Shown here: in pieces, positions 1-8,224 of the stretch
Layout: each line of letters begins with the position of its first letter
How positions within the stretch are numbered: the stretch's first letter is position 1
From: Candidatus Methanoperedens sp.
GTDB lineage: Archaea; Halobacteriota; Methanosarcinia; Methanosarcinales; Methanoperedenaceae
Direction: 5' to 3'
Length of the DNA: 60,019 bases
Assembly (NCBI GenBank): GCA_026552975.1
Contig: JAPMTR010000073.1
Coordinates: 1-60,019, forward strand
The notes under the pieces: model-generated
Told to the model about the DNA's origin: nothing
The model's database searches: none
Seen by the model: the letters and a program-made list of their open reading frames with translations, nothing else
Program-made: the position numbers and the translations under genes

Positions 1-297
1 GATTTTAGAACCCACACTCTGTATTATACTAGGATCATTAATAGAATTATTAATACAGCCAATATTAGCCCACTTGTTTGTTCCAGATATATGAACTTGG
101 TCTCCAGAATAAGAAATAGTAGCATCACATGAAATTAACAAGGTGCCTGCCAAAACTGGCGTTGCCATTACTGTCGTGATTTGTTCGCCATCAGTGGTTA
201 TTAACTTGGTTTGTATATTTGGGTTATCAACACACCCGGATAAGAATGCGACTATAAAGATAGTAAATATGATAGCTATAAATGTTTTTCCTTTCAT
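1..297 (-). CDS. Lipoprotein, C-terminus outside the window
   Basis: The minus strand is open from an ATG at 297 to the window edge, giving 99 codons of the N-terminal part. The protein begins with a short basic stretch, a hydrophobic segment and a lipobox-like FLSGC, so it is probably an exported lipid-anchored protein. The visible remainder is polar, threonine/serine/asparagine-rich with two more cysteines, and resembles no family I can name. It lies just downstream of the flippase gene on the same strand, so it may be the last cotranscribed gene of the polysaccharide operon. The function is unknown. Confidence 0.6.
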   Translation of the reverse strand, partial: MKGKTFIAIIFTIFIVAFLSGCVDNPNIQTKLITTDGEQITTVMATPVLAGTLLISCDATISYSGDQVHISGTNKWANIGCINNSINDPSIIQSVGSKI

Positions 298-316
298 TAA
301 TTATACCTGGGATTTC

Positions 317-1780
317 TTATTTTTTAGAAATAATAGAAACACTGTTTATATCTTTATTCTTAAATTGCATCAAAATCCCCCTTACTTCTAAAATCAACTT
401 CCTATCCATAAGCAACAGAATAATTATATAAAATAATATAAATAATGATACGTTTAATATAAAATATATTTCATTAAAGACATAATATATTAGTACTCCA
501 CTTAAACAACCACTTAAAATGACTGGATATATAGATTTTAAATAATTAAAATTTCCAATAAATTTTTTAATAACAAATATTCTTATAATAATCGCTGTTA
601 TGAAAGTAGTGAACAAATTGTACACCGCACCACCCATCATTCCATAATCACGAATTAACCAATACCCTACAGAAATGAAACCTAATACAATAATAAGATT
701 ATTAAACACGAAGTATTTTGTTTTTCCTTTGATTACTGCCAATGTACCCCAATTGTATCCTGTTGAAGTACTAATCATAAAAGATAAAGCAAATATCTGC
801 AAAACTGGAATCGCTGGCGCCCATTTATCCGAGTAAAAATAATGTATGATCTGTGGCGCAAAAACAGCCATCCCGATACCAATTGGAACACAAATAATTG
901 CAAGATATTTATTTGATATTGCAAAAGCATACTCCAATTTCTCCTTAGAATCCTGTATTTTTGAAAATGCAGGTAATAATACAGCACTTATCATATTAAC
1001 AATTTGAATTAGGTACATAGGCATATAAAAAGCAATAGTGTAGTAACCTAACATCTCATCTCCCCAGAAATACCGTACTAACAGATCATCACCTTGCAAG
1101 ACAATATACGCTAAAATAGAATTAATTAAAAGTGGCCATCCAAACGAAAATAACTGCACTGCATCCGCTTTATCAAATCTCACCTTTGGCTTATAAGGAG
1201 CAAATACCCATATAGCAAACACATTTGCAATAAATCCAGCAAGCGCTCCGAGAAATAAGCTCCAGGTTCCCATATGATACAACTTGACAGCAATGATGGT
1301 AACAACAAAAGTCGCAACAAGTAAAAAAAACTGCGGGAGCTTGGATATTCCAAATCGCATTTCACGATCGAACATCACATTTGGAAGTTCTAGCGCTGCT
1401 CCAAACGCTGAATATGAGAGAAATAGGATATAAAGTGTGAGATCAGGATTTCCAAAAATATTTGCTGCGATAGGAGCACTTAGAAATATCATAATAAGAA
1501 ACAAGAAACCTACCAGGATATTCATTGTGAATGCAGTATCCATCAGCTTCCTTGCATCACCTTTTTCTTTGATGATACTTTGACTTATACCCAACTCACC
1601 AAATAATGTTATAAACGAAATAACGAGTACTGCTGTTGCAAATATGCCAAAATCTTCGGGGACAAAAATGCGAGCGAAAATAAAAGTTTTTATTACTGTC
1701 AGCCCTTTAAGGATGAAATTGACAAATATCTGGGTAATGATACCTTTTATTGTTCGTTGTTTTAGATTTTGGGATTCCAT
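317..1780 (-). CDS. Wzx/MATE-type polysaccharide flippase
   Basis: This is a 487-residue, highly hydrophobic protein with about 12-14 membrane segments and the layout of the lipopolysaccharide/O-antigen flippase family (Wzx/WzxC, MVF-MATE superfamily). The N-terminal helix pair, with motifs such as FVPEDFGIFATA and a GELGISQSIIKE stretch, is typical. Such proteins flip lipid-linked oligosaccharide across the cytoplasmic membrane. It sits downstream of sugar-nucleotide genes on the same strand, which suits export of the glycan they build. The length is normal for the family and I see no damage. The family call is firm; the substrate is unknown. Confidence 0.9.
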   Translation of the reverse strand: MESQNLKQRTIKGIITQIFVNFILKGLTVIKTFIFARIFVPEDFGIFATAVLVISFITLFGELGISQSIIKEKGDARKLMDTAFTMNILVGFLFLIMIFLSAPIAANIFGNPDLTLYILFLSYSAFGAALELPNVMFDREMRFGISKLPQFFLLVATFVVTIIAVKLYHMGTWSLFLGALAGFIANVFAIWVFAPYKPKVRFDKADAVQLFSFGWPLLINSILAYIVLQGDDLLVRYFWGDEMLGYYTIAFYMPMYLIQIVNMISAVLLPAFSKIQDSKEKLEYAFAISNKYLAIICVPIGIGMAVFAPQIIHYFYSDKWAPAIPVLQIFALSFMISTSTGYNWGTLAVIKGKTKYFVFNNLIIVLGFISVGYWLIRDYGMMGGAVYNLFTTFITAIIIRIFVIKKFIGNFNYLKSIYPVILSGCLSGVLIYYVFNEIYFILNVSLFILFYIIILLLMDRKLILEVRGILMQFKNKDINSVSIISKK

Positions 1781-1809
1781 TTCAATCGGTTAGAGTATGC
1801 TCCAATTTA

Positions 1810-1837
1810 TTATATCTAAATAATTATATCTAAATAA
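1810..1837. repeat. Perfect 14-bp tandem duplication
   Basis: The 14-base unit TTATATCTAAATAA occurs twice head to tail (1810-1823 and 1824-1837) in the gap upstream of the flippase gene, which starts at 1780 on the minus strand. Read on that strand the unit contains a TATA-like core, so it may be part of the promoter or a simple slippage product. Confidence 0.7.
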
Positions 1838-1903
1838 AATTCATAAACGCACATAAAATTTATATATTTAAATCGAGAGTAAAATGAATTTAGTCCTATA
1901 TAA

Positions 1904-2557
1904 TTAAATGACAATCTTTCGACAATAAAATGCCTCCGCATATTTTTCAAGAGAATTTGATTCAATCCCTCTCAGCCTTAATAAGCCTCGAAAGGTTTCT
2001 TCTGAAAACCATTGCCTGTCGGTCTGAGTCTTAAAATGAGAATGTAAATGTTTAATTTTCTTGCGACAGATAGGTCCATCAAGATTAACAAAAAAATTGG
2101 GAGAGCCCATATCACCATCGTATTTAGGAACCTCATATTCAAGTATTAGATGATTCCTGAATGTGTTCCAGGTTAAATCTGAAATCAGGCGATGATCCTG
2201 ATGTAAATCCTGACGGTAATGTGTAAAGATAATATCTGGATCTAAATCACGTTTTATTTGCTCAAAATATTCCTTAATATCTCCCCCAATATATGGGAAA
2301 AAGCTATCACGGAAACCTTTCACAAATATTTGTTTATCCTGTACATCATTTAGTAGATCATTTGCACTTTTGAGAGCTTCTTCAGTCCTTAATCCTTTGG
2401 AACCGAAAACCACCCAATAAAAACTAATATTTGGATATTGCTCAATAAGTTTTAAAATTGTACCACCACATCCGATTTCGATGTCGTCACTGTGCGCCCC
2501 GAGACATAAAACTCGGAGAGCTTTATCATGCATCTGATTCAAACTGATTACAAGCAT
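1904..2557 (-). CDS. PIG-L family (LmbE-like) deacetylase
   Basis: This 217-residue protein carries the PIG-L zinc-site signature AHSDDIEIGCGG near the N-terminus and a second metal/catalytic block, HYRQDLHQDHR, in the middle. The family removes N-acetyl groups from GlcNAc-containing lipids, mycothiol precursors or antibiotic sugars. Here it follows sugar-nucleotide genes, so a role in deacetylating a surface-glycan sugar is the likely job. The start is uncertain: a Met at residue 9 is also possible. It lies 12 bases after the SAF-domain oxidoreductase gene, which suggests cotranscription. Confidence 0.88.
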   Translation of the reverse strand: MLVISLNQMHDKALRVLCLGAHSDDIEIGCGGTILKLIEQYPNISFYWVVFGSKGLRTEEALKSANDLLNDVQDKQIFVKGFRDSFFPYIGGDIKEYFEQIKRDLDPDIIFTHYRQDLHQDHRLISDLTWNTFRNHLILEYEVPKYDGDMGSPNFFVNLDGPICRKKIKHLHSHFKTQTDRQWFSEETFRGLLRLRGIESNSLEKYAEAFYCRKIVI

Positions 2558-2569
2558 TTAACCTCTTGT

Positions 2570-3856
2570 TCAAGTTTTAAAAAAAAATGCATCTTGTTCA
2601 GCCCTTAGCCTATCTGAAATTCGACCCTCAGGTAGTTGAATGTCCATGTATGATATTGCCTGGTCTCTCTTTATATCCCTTATTATGCGGCAATCCTTGG
2701 AGAGACCCATGGGTAATAGATTCTCAGTTTGACAAACCTCGGCGTTATCGATCATTCCATAGCATGTATATCCCCCTATCCCATCCAATATTTCACCGAC
2801 TTTCAGGTCGCGTTTAGCTATAGCAATCACATCGCACATTGGAGCCCCCAGAGGTGCTACAGTTGCATCATGGAATAATACCGCTCTAGCCACTGTTAAG
2901 GGGATTTGTAAATGCGGCAAATGGTATGGGGTATAAAAAACATAGAATGGTCCGTCACCCATTTTAAAGTAACTCATGTATTGTTTTAAGATCGGGTGTT
3001 CGTTATAACCAACGACAAATGCCCCTGTACCGGGTTCAGCATCTAATGCATAGTCAATTAACCCTCCACCCATTAACTGATCGAAAGAAAACATAGCAGG
3101 AAGGTCTTTAACATGGCTACAACGGTGTCCATACATACCCCGCTTCCCAACCTTGAAGCCCGTGGCATTTGCCAGGATAGTCGTCTCCATTGAGAGCTTA
3201 GTTCCATCCGCGAAGGAAGTTATCATCCTGGGTTTTTGATTGTGTTTTGTCGCGAACTCTTGTTGGGTCTTGGGTGTGCGATAAGGATCTATGAAACCTT
3301 TCATATTACCAGCCAGTACCGGATGATATCCAATAGTTTTAACAAAACGGTAAAGATTCATTGCCACACCTGGCTCGTCTCCGTCTGTATTGGTAATCAC
3401 AACCCCAGCACGGTCCGCATATACTTTCAATATAGGTCCAATTGTAGCATCTAGCTCTGCATTCATCAAAATAACATGCTTACCATTCTCTATGGACTCT
3501 AATGCGACCTTAGCCCCAAAATCTATCTCTCCTGTAGCTTCGATAACTGCATCTATACCTTTTGCCTGGCATAACAACATCGGATCATCAGTTATGGAAA
3601 ATTGACCTTTAGCAACAGCATCCTCCAAACCTGCAACAGTATCAGCAATGACATATGAATTAACTCCAGCTTCCTGATAAGCTCGTCCAGCTTCCTCGAT
3701 GGTACGATTTGCGATTGCTACAAGACGCATACCAACAATCGCGTTAATGATTTCAATTGCTATACCACGACCCATATAACCCGCGCCAACCAATGCAACC
3801 CTGATGGGATTACCATCACGATGCCGTTTTTCTAACTCTTTATCAACGATAATCAT
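2570..3856 (-). CDS. NAD(P)-dependent oxidoreductase with C-terminal SAF domain
   Basis: The 428-residue protein has an N-terminal Rossmann fold (VGAGYMGRG near residue 24), a homoserine-dehydrogenase-like middle and a C-terminal SAF-like domain with the block AKRDLKVGEILDGIGG. Proteins of this build occur in LPS/O-antigen clusters, often between an RfbC-type epimerase and a PIG-L protein, exactly as here. The reaction is not established for this type; it is thought to act on a nucleotide sugar or an activated precursor. It lies 11 bases after the rfbC-like gene, in the same operon. Confidence 0.8.
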   Translation of the reverse strand: MIIVDKELEKRHRDGNPIRVALVGAGYMGRGIAIEIINAIVGMRLVAIANRTIEEAGRAYQEAGVNSYVIADTVAGLEDAVAKGQFSITDDPMLLCQAKGIDAVIEATGEIDFGAKVALESIENGKHVILMNAELDATIGPILKVYADRAGVVITNTDGDEPGVAMNLYRFVKTIGYHPVLAGNMKGFIDPYRTPKTQQEFATKHNQKPRMITSFADGTKLSMETTILANATGFKVGKRGMYGHRCSHVKDLPAMFSFDQLMGGGLIDYALDAEPGTGAFVVGYNEHPILKQYMSYFKMGDGPFYVFYTPYHLPHLQIPLTVARAVLFHDATVAPLGAPMCDVIAIAKRDLKVGEILDGIGGYTCYGMIDNAEVCQTENLLPMGLSKDCRIIRDIKRDQAISYMDIQLPEGRISDRLRAEQDAFFFKT

Positions 3857-3867
3857 TTTTTACTCCT

Positions 3868-4407
3868 TTATGATATGTATAATGGCCAATTCTTGTCATT
3901 CTCGGATATAACCTGAACCTCAATTGGCCAGTTAATCCTAAACGCAGGGTCATCATAACGGATACCACGCGCCCATTCTGGATAATAGAACTCAGATGAT
4001 TGATAAAATACTTCGGAATTGTTTTCAAGAGTTAAATACCCATGTGCAAATCTTTCAGGTATGTAAACCATTCTACGATTTTCACCTGTCAATTCCAGGG
4101 CGAACCATTGCTTATAAGTTTGGGACTCCTGCCGTAAGTCAACGATAACGTCATATATAGAGCCCATAGTACAACGAACAAGTTTTGCTTCCTCATAAGG
4201 TGTTAACTGGTAATGCAATCCCCGCATCGTCCCCTTTTTGGGACTAAAACCAATATTTGACTGGAAGTTTCGGGTATTCAATCCATGCTCATCAAATTCC
4301 TTCATACACCAGACACGGGAAAAAAATCCTCGATTATCCTCTCGTTTTTCAATATCTATTATGAATGCACCTTTTAGCTTTGTTTCTGTAAAAATCATTC
4401 TGTTCAC
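3868..4407 (-). CDS. dTDP-4-dehydrorhamnose 3,5-epimerase family protein
   Basis: This is a 179-residue cupin of the RfbC family. The RGFFSRVW block, the MRGLHYQ block with the catalytic histidine, and PERFAHGYLTL are all recognisable. RfbC converts dTDP-4-dehydro-6-deoxyglucose to the rhamnose precursor, but no rfbA, rfbB or rfbD is near, so it may act on another 4-keto sugar nucleotide. The reading frame begins with GTG at 4407, which overlaps the stop of the preceding dehydrogenase gene by 4 bases; an ATG at 4398 is an alternative start. Translational coupling with that gene is likely. Confidence 0.85.
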   Translation of the reverse strand: MNRMIFTETKLKGAFIIDIEKREDNRGFFSRVWCMKEFDEHGLNTRNFQSNIGFSPKKGTMRGLHYQLTPYEEAKLVRCTMGSIYDVIVDLRQESQTYKQWFALELTGENRRMVYIPERFAHGYLTLENNSEVFYQSSEFYYPEWARGIRYDDPAFRINWPIEVQVISENDKNWPLYIS

Positions 4408-5741
4408 ATTCCAATTCCCTGGTAATTTTCAATACTATGTTTATCCAACATACGCCTACCGTCAATAAACAGTGGCTGTGGTTGAATGTTTACTAACAAT
4501 TCAGGAATTTTATAAAATTCTTCCCATCTCGTAACTAATATAACCGCTTGACTGTTTTGCAGTGATTCAAATAAGTCATTAGATATCTCGATTGAATCTC
4601 CAAAAATTTTTTTAGCTTCGTGTTTTGAAATTGGATCATAAGCCTTGATCAATGCTCCCTGATCTAATAATTTCCTAATTATCGGTATAGCCGGGGATTC
4701 TCGCATGTCATCCGTACCTGGCTTAAATGCCAGACCCAGGATAGTAACATGAATTCCTTTTAGAGAGGGAAAATGCCTGTTCAGGAGAGAGAGCACCTGT
4801 TCATATTGGTGTTCATTTATCCGAATGACTGCTTCAAGCAATGGCATTTGTTTACCTGCTTTTTTCCCGTGGGAAATCAAAGCCTTTATATCTTTCGGAA
4901 GACAACTTCCTCCAAACCCACACCCGGCTATAAGGAAAGCTGTGATCGGTGCAACAACACGATCACCATCAGGTTGGATAGGGCTCAGGTAATTGCTCAT
5001 ATGAACTCCCTTCATTACATCGACGATATCAATATTGCCCATGGCAGAACACAAATTTCCGAGTTCATTTGAAAACGATATCATGGTTGCCAAAAGGGCA
5101 TTTGAAGCATATTTGATCATTTCAGCCGTCTTATTATTCGTCCTGATCAAATCCACCCCTTCAAAACAATGATATAGCTCTTCCATAGCATGGATAGTCC
5201 TATTATCAAGCCCCCCTAATACGATCCTGTCAGGATGCATAAAGTCATTGACAGCATCACCTTCGGTCAGGAATTCCGGATTCATGCCAACCCCGAAGTC
5301 GACACCTGCTTTCTTTTTAGATGCTTCTTCCAATATCGACAAAACCACTTCGTCTGTCGTTCCTGGAACAATCGTGCTTTTTACCACGACAACGTGGTAA
5401 TTAGCTTTATCCTTAAGCGCATTCCCTATTTGCCGTGATACTTCTTTTACATATGTAAGATCAATTTCTATTCCATTGTATGGTGTTCCCACAGCGATTA
5501 ACGTTATATCTGTTGAAAGTACAGAATTGTAAAGATCAGTCGTTACCTGCAGATTTTTTTGAATATTCTTTTGAAGTAGCTCTTCCAGACCTTTCTCAAA
5601 GATGGGGGCAATCCCCTTGTTAATCTTATTTACCTTTCCTTTATCCACATCTACACAAACCACCTGATGACCCTTTTCCGCAAAACAAACTCCTGTTACC
5701 AGCCCAACATAACCTGTACCGATAATTGAAACTTTCATCAT
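4404..5741 (-). CDS. UDP-glucose 6-dehydrogenase (UGD/WecC family)
   Basis: The 445-residue protein has the N-terminal NAD site GTGYVGLVTG, the UDP-glucose dehydrogenase hallmark APIFEKGLEELL near residue 46, and the catalytic-cysteine block GCGFGGSCLPKD. It ends with the UDP-binding C-terminal domain. It oxidises UDP-glucose to UDP-glucuronate; a UDP-ManNAc-type substrate cannot be excluded. Its ATG overlaps the stop of the upstream epimerase gene (5738-5741), so the two are coupled. That enzyme resembles UDP-glucuronate decarboxylase, which suggests a route UDP-glucose to UDP-glucuronate to UDP-xylose. Confidence 0.93.
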   Translation of the reverse strand: MMKVSIIGTGYVGLVTGVCFAEKGHQVVCVDVDKGKVNKINKGIAPIFEKGLEELLQKNIQKNLQVTTDLYNSVLSTDITLIAVGTPYNGIEIDLTYVKEVSRQIGNALKDKANYHVVVVKSTIVPGTTDEVVLSILEEASKKKAGVDFGVGMNPEFLTEGDAVNDFMHPDRIVLGGLDNRTIHAMEELYHCFEGVDLIRTNNKTAEMIKYASNALLATMISFSNELGNLCSAMGNIDIVDVMKGVHMSNYLSPIQPDGDRVVAPITAFLIAGCGFGGSCLPKDIKALISHGKKAGKQMPLLEAVIRINEHQYEQVLSLLNRHFPSLKGIHVTILGLAFKPGTDDMRESPAIPIIRKLLDQGALIKAYDPISKHEAKKIFGDSIEISNDLFESLQNSQAVILVTRWEEFYKIPELLVNIQPQPLFIDGRRMLDKHSIENYQGIGM

Positions 5742-6850
5742 GAATCCTCTGCTTCAAGATTATCAGAATACCATAGAAGTGAACGCTTTAATCCTTCTTT
5801 CAATGAAATCGTAGGGTTATATCCTAAATCCATCCTGGCTTTGGTTATTATAGGGCATCTCCGATTAGGATTATCCACCAGATAATCCTTATAACCACTT
5901 TTTTGATGGATAACCTTACCCTTATATCCAAAGTGATCTTTTGCAATATCTACTATGTATTCTGCCAACTCTTTTATCGAAATTTCAGGCTCTTCCACAC
6001 CTATATTATAGGCTTCACCATTTTTGCCTTTAACCAAAACCTTATAGTAGCCAATAATGGCATCGGCAACATAACAAAATGTCCTTTTTGGTGATCCATC
6101 AGAAAGCATAACAATATCCCTGTTTGCAAAGATATCACGGGCAAAATCAGGGATTACACGTTTATCCGATATTTTTAGACCCGGCCCATAATTGTTAAAC
6201 GGACGGGCAACTTTTATTGGAAGATCATATTCGTTGGTGAAATTTACACACATAGTTTCACCATATCGCTTTGATTCATCGTAACAGGCTCGTGGACCTG
6301 TACATGAGACATTGCCACGATAAGTCTCAGGAGTAGGGATATAAGCAGGATCTGGATCCCCATATATTTCACTACTGGAATAAAAGAGAAAACCCTCAAA
6401 TGTTTTCCCTTGTTCTTTTTGTACTTTGCAATAATCAAGAAGATGCCTGAGACCATTCACATTAGCATCCATCGTTTCGATCGGATGCGCCCGGTAATAT
6501 ATGGGTGAGGCAATTCCTGCGGCATGTATGATATATTGAAAATCACTAATATCCGACGGCAAGGAATCAATAATATTATGTTTCACTAATGTCAGGTTCT
6601 TTTGCGTCTTTAGTTTGAGCAACCATTGTGGAATACCACGGATATAGTTATCATATACTGTTACCTGGATATTATGAGTCTCATCCGTATGGTTATTCCA
6701 ATATAATACAGCATGGATCAGATAATAACCAAGGAATCCTGCGCCACCTGTGATCAAAAGATTTTTACCTGCTAATTGAGAAAACTCCGATTTCAGATTT
6801 TCATTGATATATTTCAAATCCTCATTCACAACGTCCTTTGCTTTTTTCAT
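5738..6850 (-). CDS. NAD-dependent epimerase/dehydratase, UDP-glucuronate decarboxylase-like
   Basis: This extended short-chain dehydrogenase of 370 residues has the NAD motif TGGAGFLG near residue 33 and the catalytic YxxxK as YDESK. The block GPRACYDESKRYGET, together with AGIASPIYYRAHP, resembles UDP-xylose synthase (UXS). The family call is certain; UXS is the best substrate guess, supported by the coupled UDP-glucose dehydrogenase. An internal GGAG lies a few bases before the ATG, supporting this start. It is the first gene of a minus-strand operon that runs to the left edge of the window. Confidence 0.85.
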   Translation of the reverse strand: MKKAKDVVNEDLKYINENLKSEFSQLAGKNLLITGGAGFLGYYLIHAVLYWNNHTDETHNIQVTVYDNYIRGIPQWLLKLKTQKNLTLVKHNIIDSLPSDISDFQYIIHAAGIASPIYYRAHPIETMDANVNGLRHLLDYCKVQKEQGKTFEGFLFYSSSEIYGDPDPAYIPTPETYRGNVSCTGPRACYDESKRYGETMCVNFTNEYDLPIKVARPFNNYGPGLKISDKRVIPDFARDIFANRDIVMLSDGSPKRTFCYVADAIIGYYKVLVKGKNGEAYNIGVEEPEISIKELAEYIVDIAKDHFGYKGKVIHQKSGYKDYLVDNPNRRCPIITKARMDLGYNPTISLKEGLKRSLLWYSDNLEAEDS

Positions 6851-6991
6851 TTCATTCTCCTATATTAATCGATAAAGTTCATTTTATGTGCGGTTAACAG
6901 TTATATTTTTTGGTAAACGCCAGTTTTGTTCGTATATACAACATCCATGCAAGAATAATTAAGCGTTCTTGTACCTGCATAAAAGTAGGTC

Positions 6992-7051
6992 GAGAGGGCA
7001 ACGAACATTTTGTTTGGGATCCGTTCCCGTAGAAAAACCTGTTGCCCTCTC
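6992..7051 (+). ncRNA. Candidate IS110 bridge-RNA segment (structured 5' region)
   Basis: An 11-bp perfect inverted repeat, GAGAGGGCAAC (6992-7002) and GTTGCCCTCTC (7041-7051), encloses a 38-base loop. A smaller ACCT/AGGT hairpin lies just before it (about 6973-6990). The whole lies upstream of the start of an IS110-type transposase remnant. IS110-group elements carry their bridge RNA between the left end and the transposase start, so this is a reasonable remnant of that RNA. The structure is seen; the identification is inference. Confidence 0.4.
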
Positions 7052-7193
7052 ATCCTTTTAATACACGAATAAGACGTTTTGGACATATATAAATGTACCA
7101 CATATAACTCGCGAACTTGTGTAGGAAAGGAGGAAGTGGGACCTGGCTCTCTCGATCTAACCTATATACCAAAATAAAGGAGGATGAAATAAA

Positions 7194-7349
7194 ATGAACG
7201 CAACAACAATATTATACGTCGGAATAGATGTTTCTAAAGACAAGTCCGACATCTGTATTAAAGATAAATTGGGGAACGATTTGATCCAGCGATTGATTAT
7301 CGCAAACAAAAAAGCAGATTTACAGGCTGTCCCAAAACCCTGTTTATGA
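7194..7349 (+). pseudogene. IS110 family transposase, N-terminal remnant
   Basis: The ATG at 7194 is preceded by AAAGGAGGATGA, a strong Shine-Dalgarno site. The 51-residue reading frame begins with the DEDD-domain start typical of IS110 transposases, YVGIDVSKDKSDI, with the first catalytic aspartate present. Homology stops at about residue 46, where the sequence runs into the end of a second, IS1182-like element and terminates. A full IS110 transposase has 300-450 residues, so this is a dead fragment. About 340 bases between 6850 and 7194 hold the presumed IS110 left region. Confidence 0.8.
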
Positions 7350-7446
7350 ATCCAAAAACGATCAAAATATCAACAAACAAATGACTTTATTTTCAATTCG
7401 AGTTGAAAAAACCAATCCCACCTTCATTTCCACTCAAAAATGATAT

Positions 7447-7902
7447 TTAATCCGCACAATTTGCCACGATTTCACCAATATTTTCAATATTACACCCTGG
7501 AATATCCTTTTGAAGTACTTCCTTCACGTCTTTAGCCTTTCTTTTCAGGAATCCAGCTATTTTTTCAATGTTATGAACAATACACATCATGATGAATTCC
7601 ACTTTTGCTTTATCTTCTCCTCTCAAAAGAAACTCTGTAAATCCCCTATTTTGTTTCATCTGGCCAAAAACAGGTTCAACAGTTGACATACGTTCCTGAT
7701 AAAGTTCCTTTCCTTCTTGCGTTCTTAGTTTTTTCCTCATATCTTCCATTAAATGTTCTCGGGGATCTCTTGAAATAATTCTTTTTTTTGCTTTAGTGCA
7801 TGCATTTTTCAATACACAAATGGAACAATGATCTCCAATGAAGATTCCCACCCAAAATTGACCCCCTTTTCCCATTGAAACCCTCATGAGTCTTCGACTC
7901 AT
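7447..7902 (-). pseudogene. IS1182-type DDE transposase, C-terminal remnant
   Basis: The 151-residue frame matches the C-terminal part of IS1182 (IS1182/ISNCY/DDE_Tnp_1-like) transposases. It has a cysteine-bearing segment (CSICVLKNACTK), the block ERMSTVEPVFGQMKQNRGF and a conserved tail around EFIMMCIVHNIEKI. A full transposase is roughly 450-550 residues; the DDE core's first two thirds are missing. The frame's first dozen residues come from a palindromic segment and are probably not native. It cannot be an active transposase. Confidence 0.8.
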
Positions 7903-7903
7903 G
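7885..7903. repeat. Short perfect hairpin in IS remnant
   Basis: CATGAGTC (7885-7892), a three-base loop TTC and GACTCATG (7896-7903) form a perfect 8-bp hairpin at the point where the transposase homology begins. It may mark the internal deletion joint of the IS1182-like element. Confidence 0.5.
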
Positions 7904-7986
7904 CATGAAGCATGAAAAACCTAATTATTGTTACTGTTTCTATTATTACTTGATATGGGCAGTGAAGGTTGTGTCAATTTTGGGAC

Positions 7987-8204
7987 TTTGATCCCGTCAT
8001 CGAAACTTTCCTAGACGAAATTTTATTGGTGTGTGGTAACAAAAATCCCGATATGAAAAAAAAGAGACTCAATCCAATAAATGCAAAAAAATTATCCCAA
8101 GTATCAAAAAAAATCACGGTAGTATAACTATCAATATGTGCAAAAATAATAAAAATAATTGCAAATGCTCTTAATGTATCTAATTCTTGAATACGTTTTT
8201 TCAT
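7987..8204 (-). pseudogene. Acyltransferase family 3, N-terminal fragment cut by the insertion element
   Basis: From an ATG at 8204 the frame reads 65 residues nearly parallel to the intact acyltransferase at 22285-23334: both start MKKRIxExDTLRAFAIIFII and both contain SLFFFISGFLL or a near variant, then ISSR. Homology ends at about 8010, then the frame runs into the IS end and stops. Acyltransferase-3 proteins have about 350 residues and 10 membrane helices; only the first two remain. It lies next to a glycosyltransferase gene and was presumably once part of that operon. Confidence 0.8.
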
Positions 8205-8224
8205 ATACCACATTCTATATTTTA

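Larger units (their letters stand above)
7329..7986. mobile_element. Internally deleted IS1182-like element with 9-bp inverted ends
   Basis: The sequence GTCCCAAAA at 7329-7337 is matched by its inverse TTTTGGGAC at 7978-7986, and the C-terminal end of an IS1182-type transposase lies between them on the minus strand. This looks like an element that kept both ends but lost most of its interior. The left flank is an IS110 remnant and the right flank a truncated acyltransferase gene, so the insertion was accompanied by a deletion or recombination. I see no clear target duplication. The boundaries rest on the 9-bp match only. Confidence 0.5.

Noticed and set aside
6901-7101. A 66-codon minus-strand frame in the gap before the IS110 remnant
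   Set aside because: It has no recognisable motif, no ribosome site, and lies across the inverted repeat that I take as structured RNA; the composition is not gene-like.
7447-7902. The 151-residue transposase frame as a complete gene
   Set aside because: It contains only the C-terminal part of an IS1182-type transposase and its first residues come from a palindromic joint.
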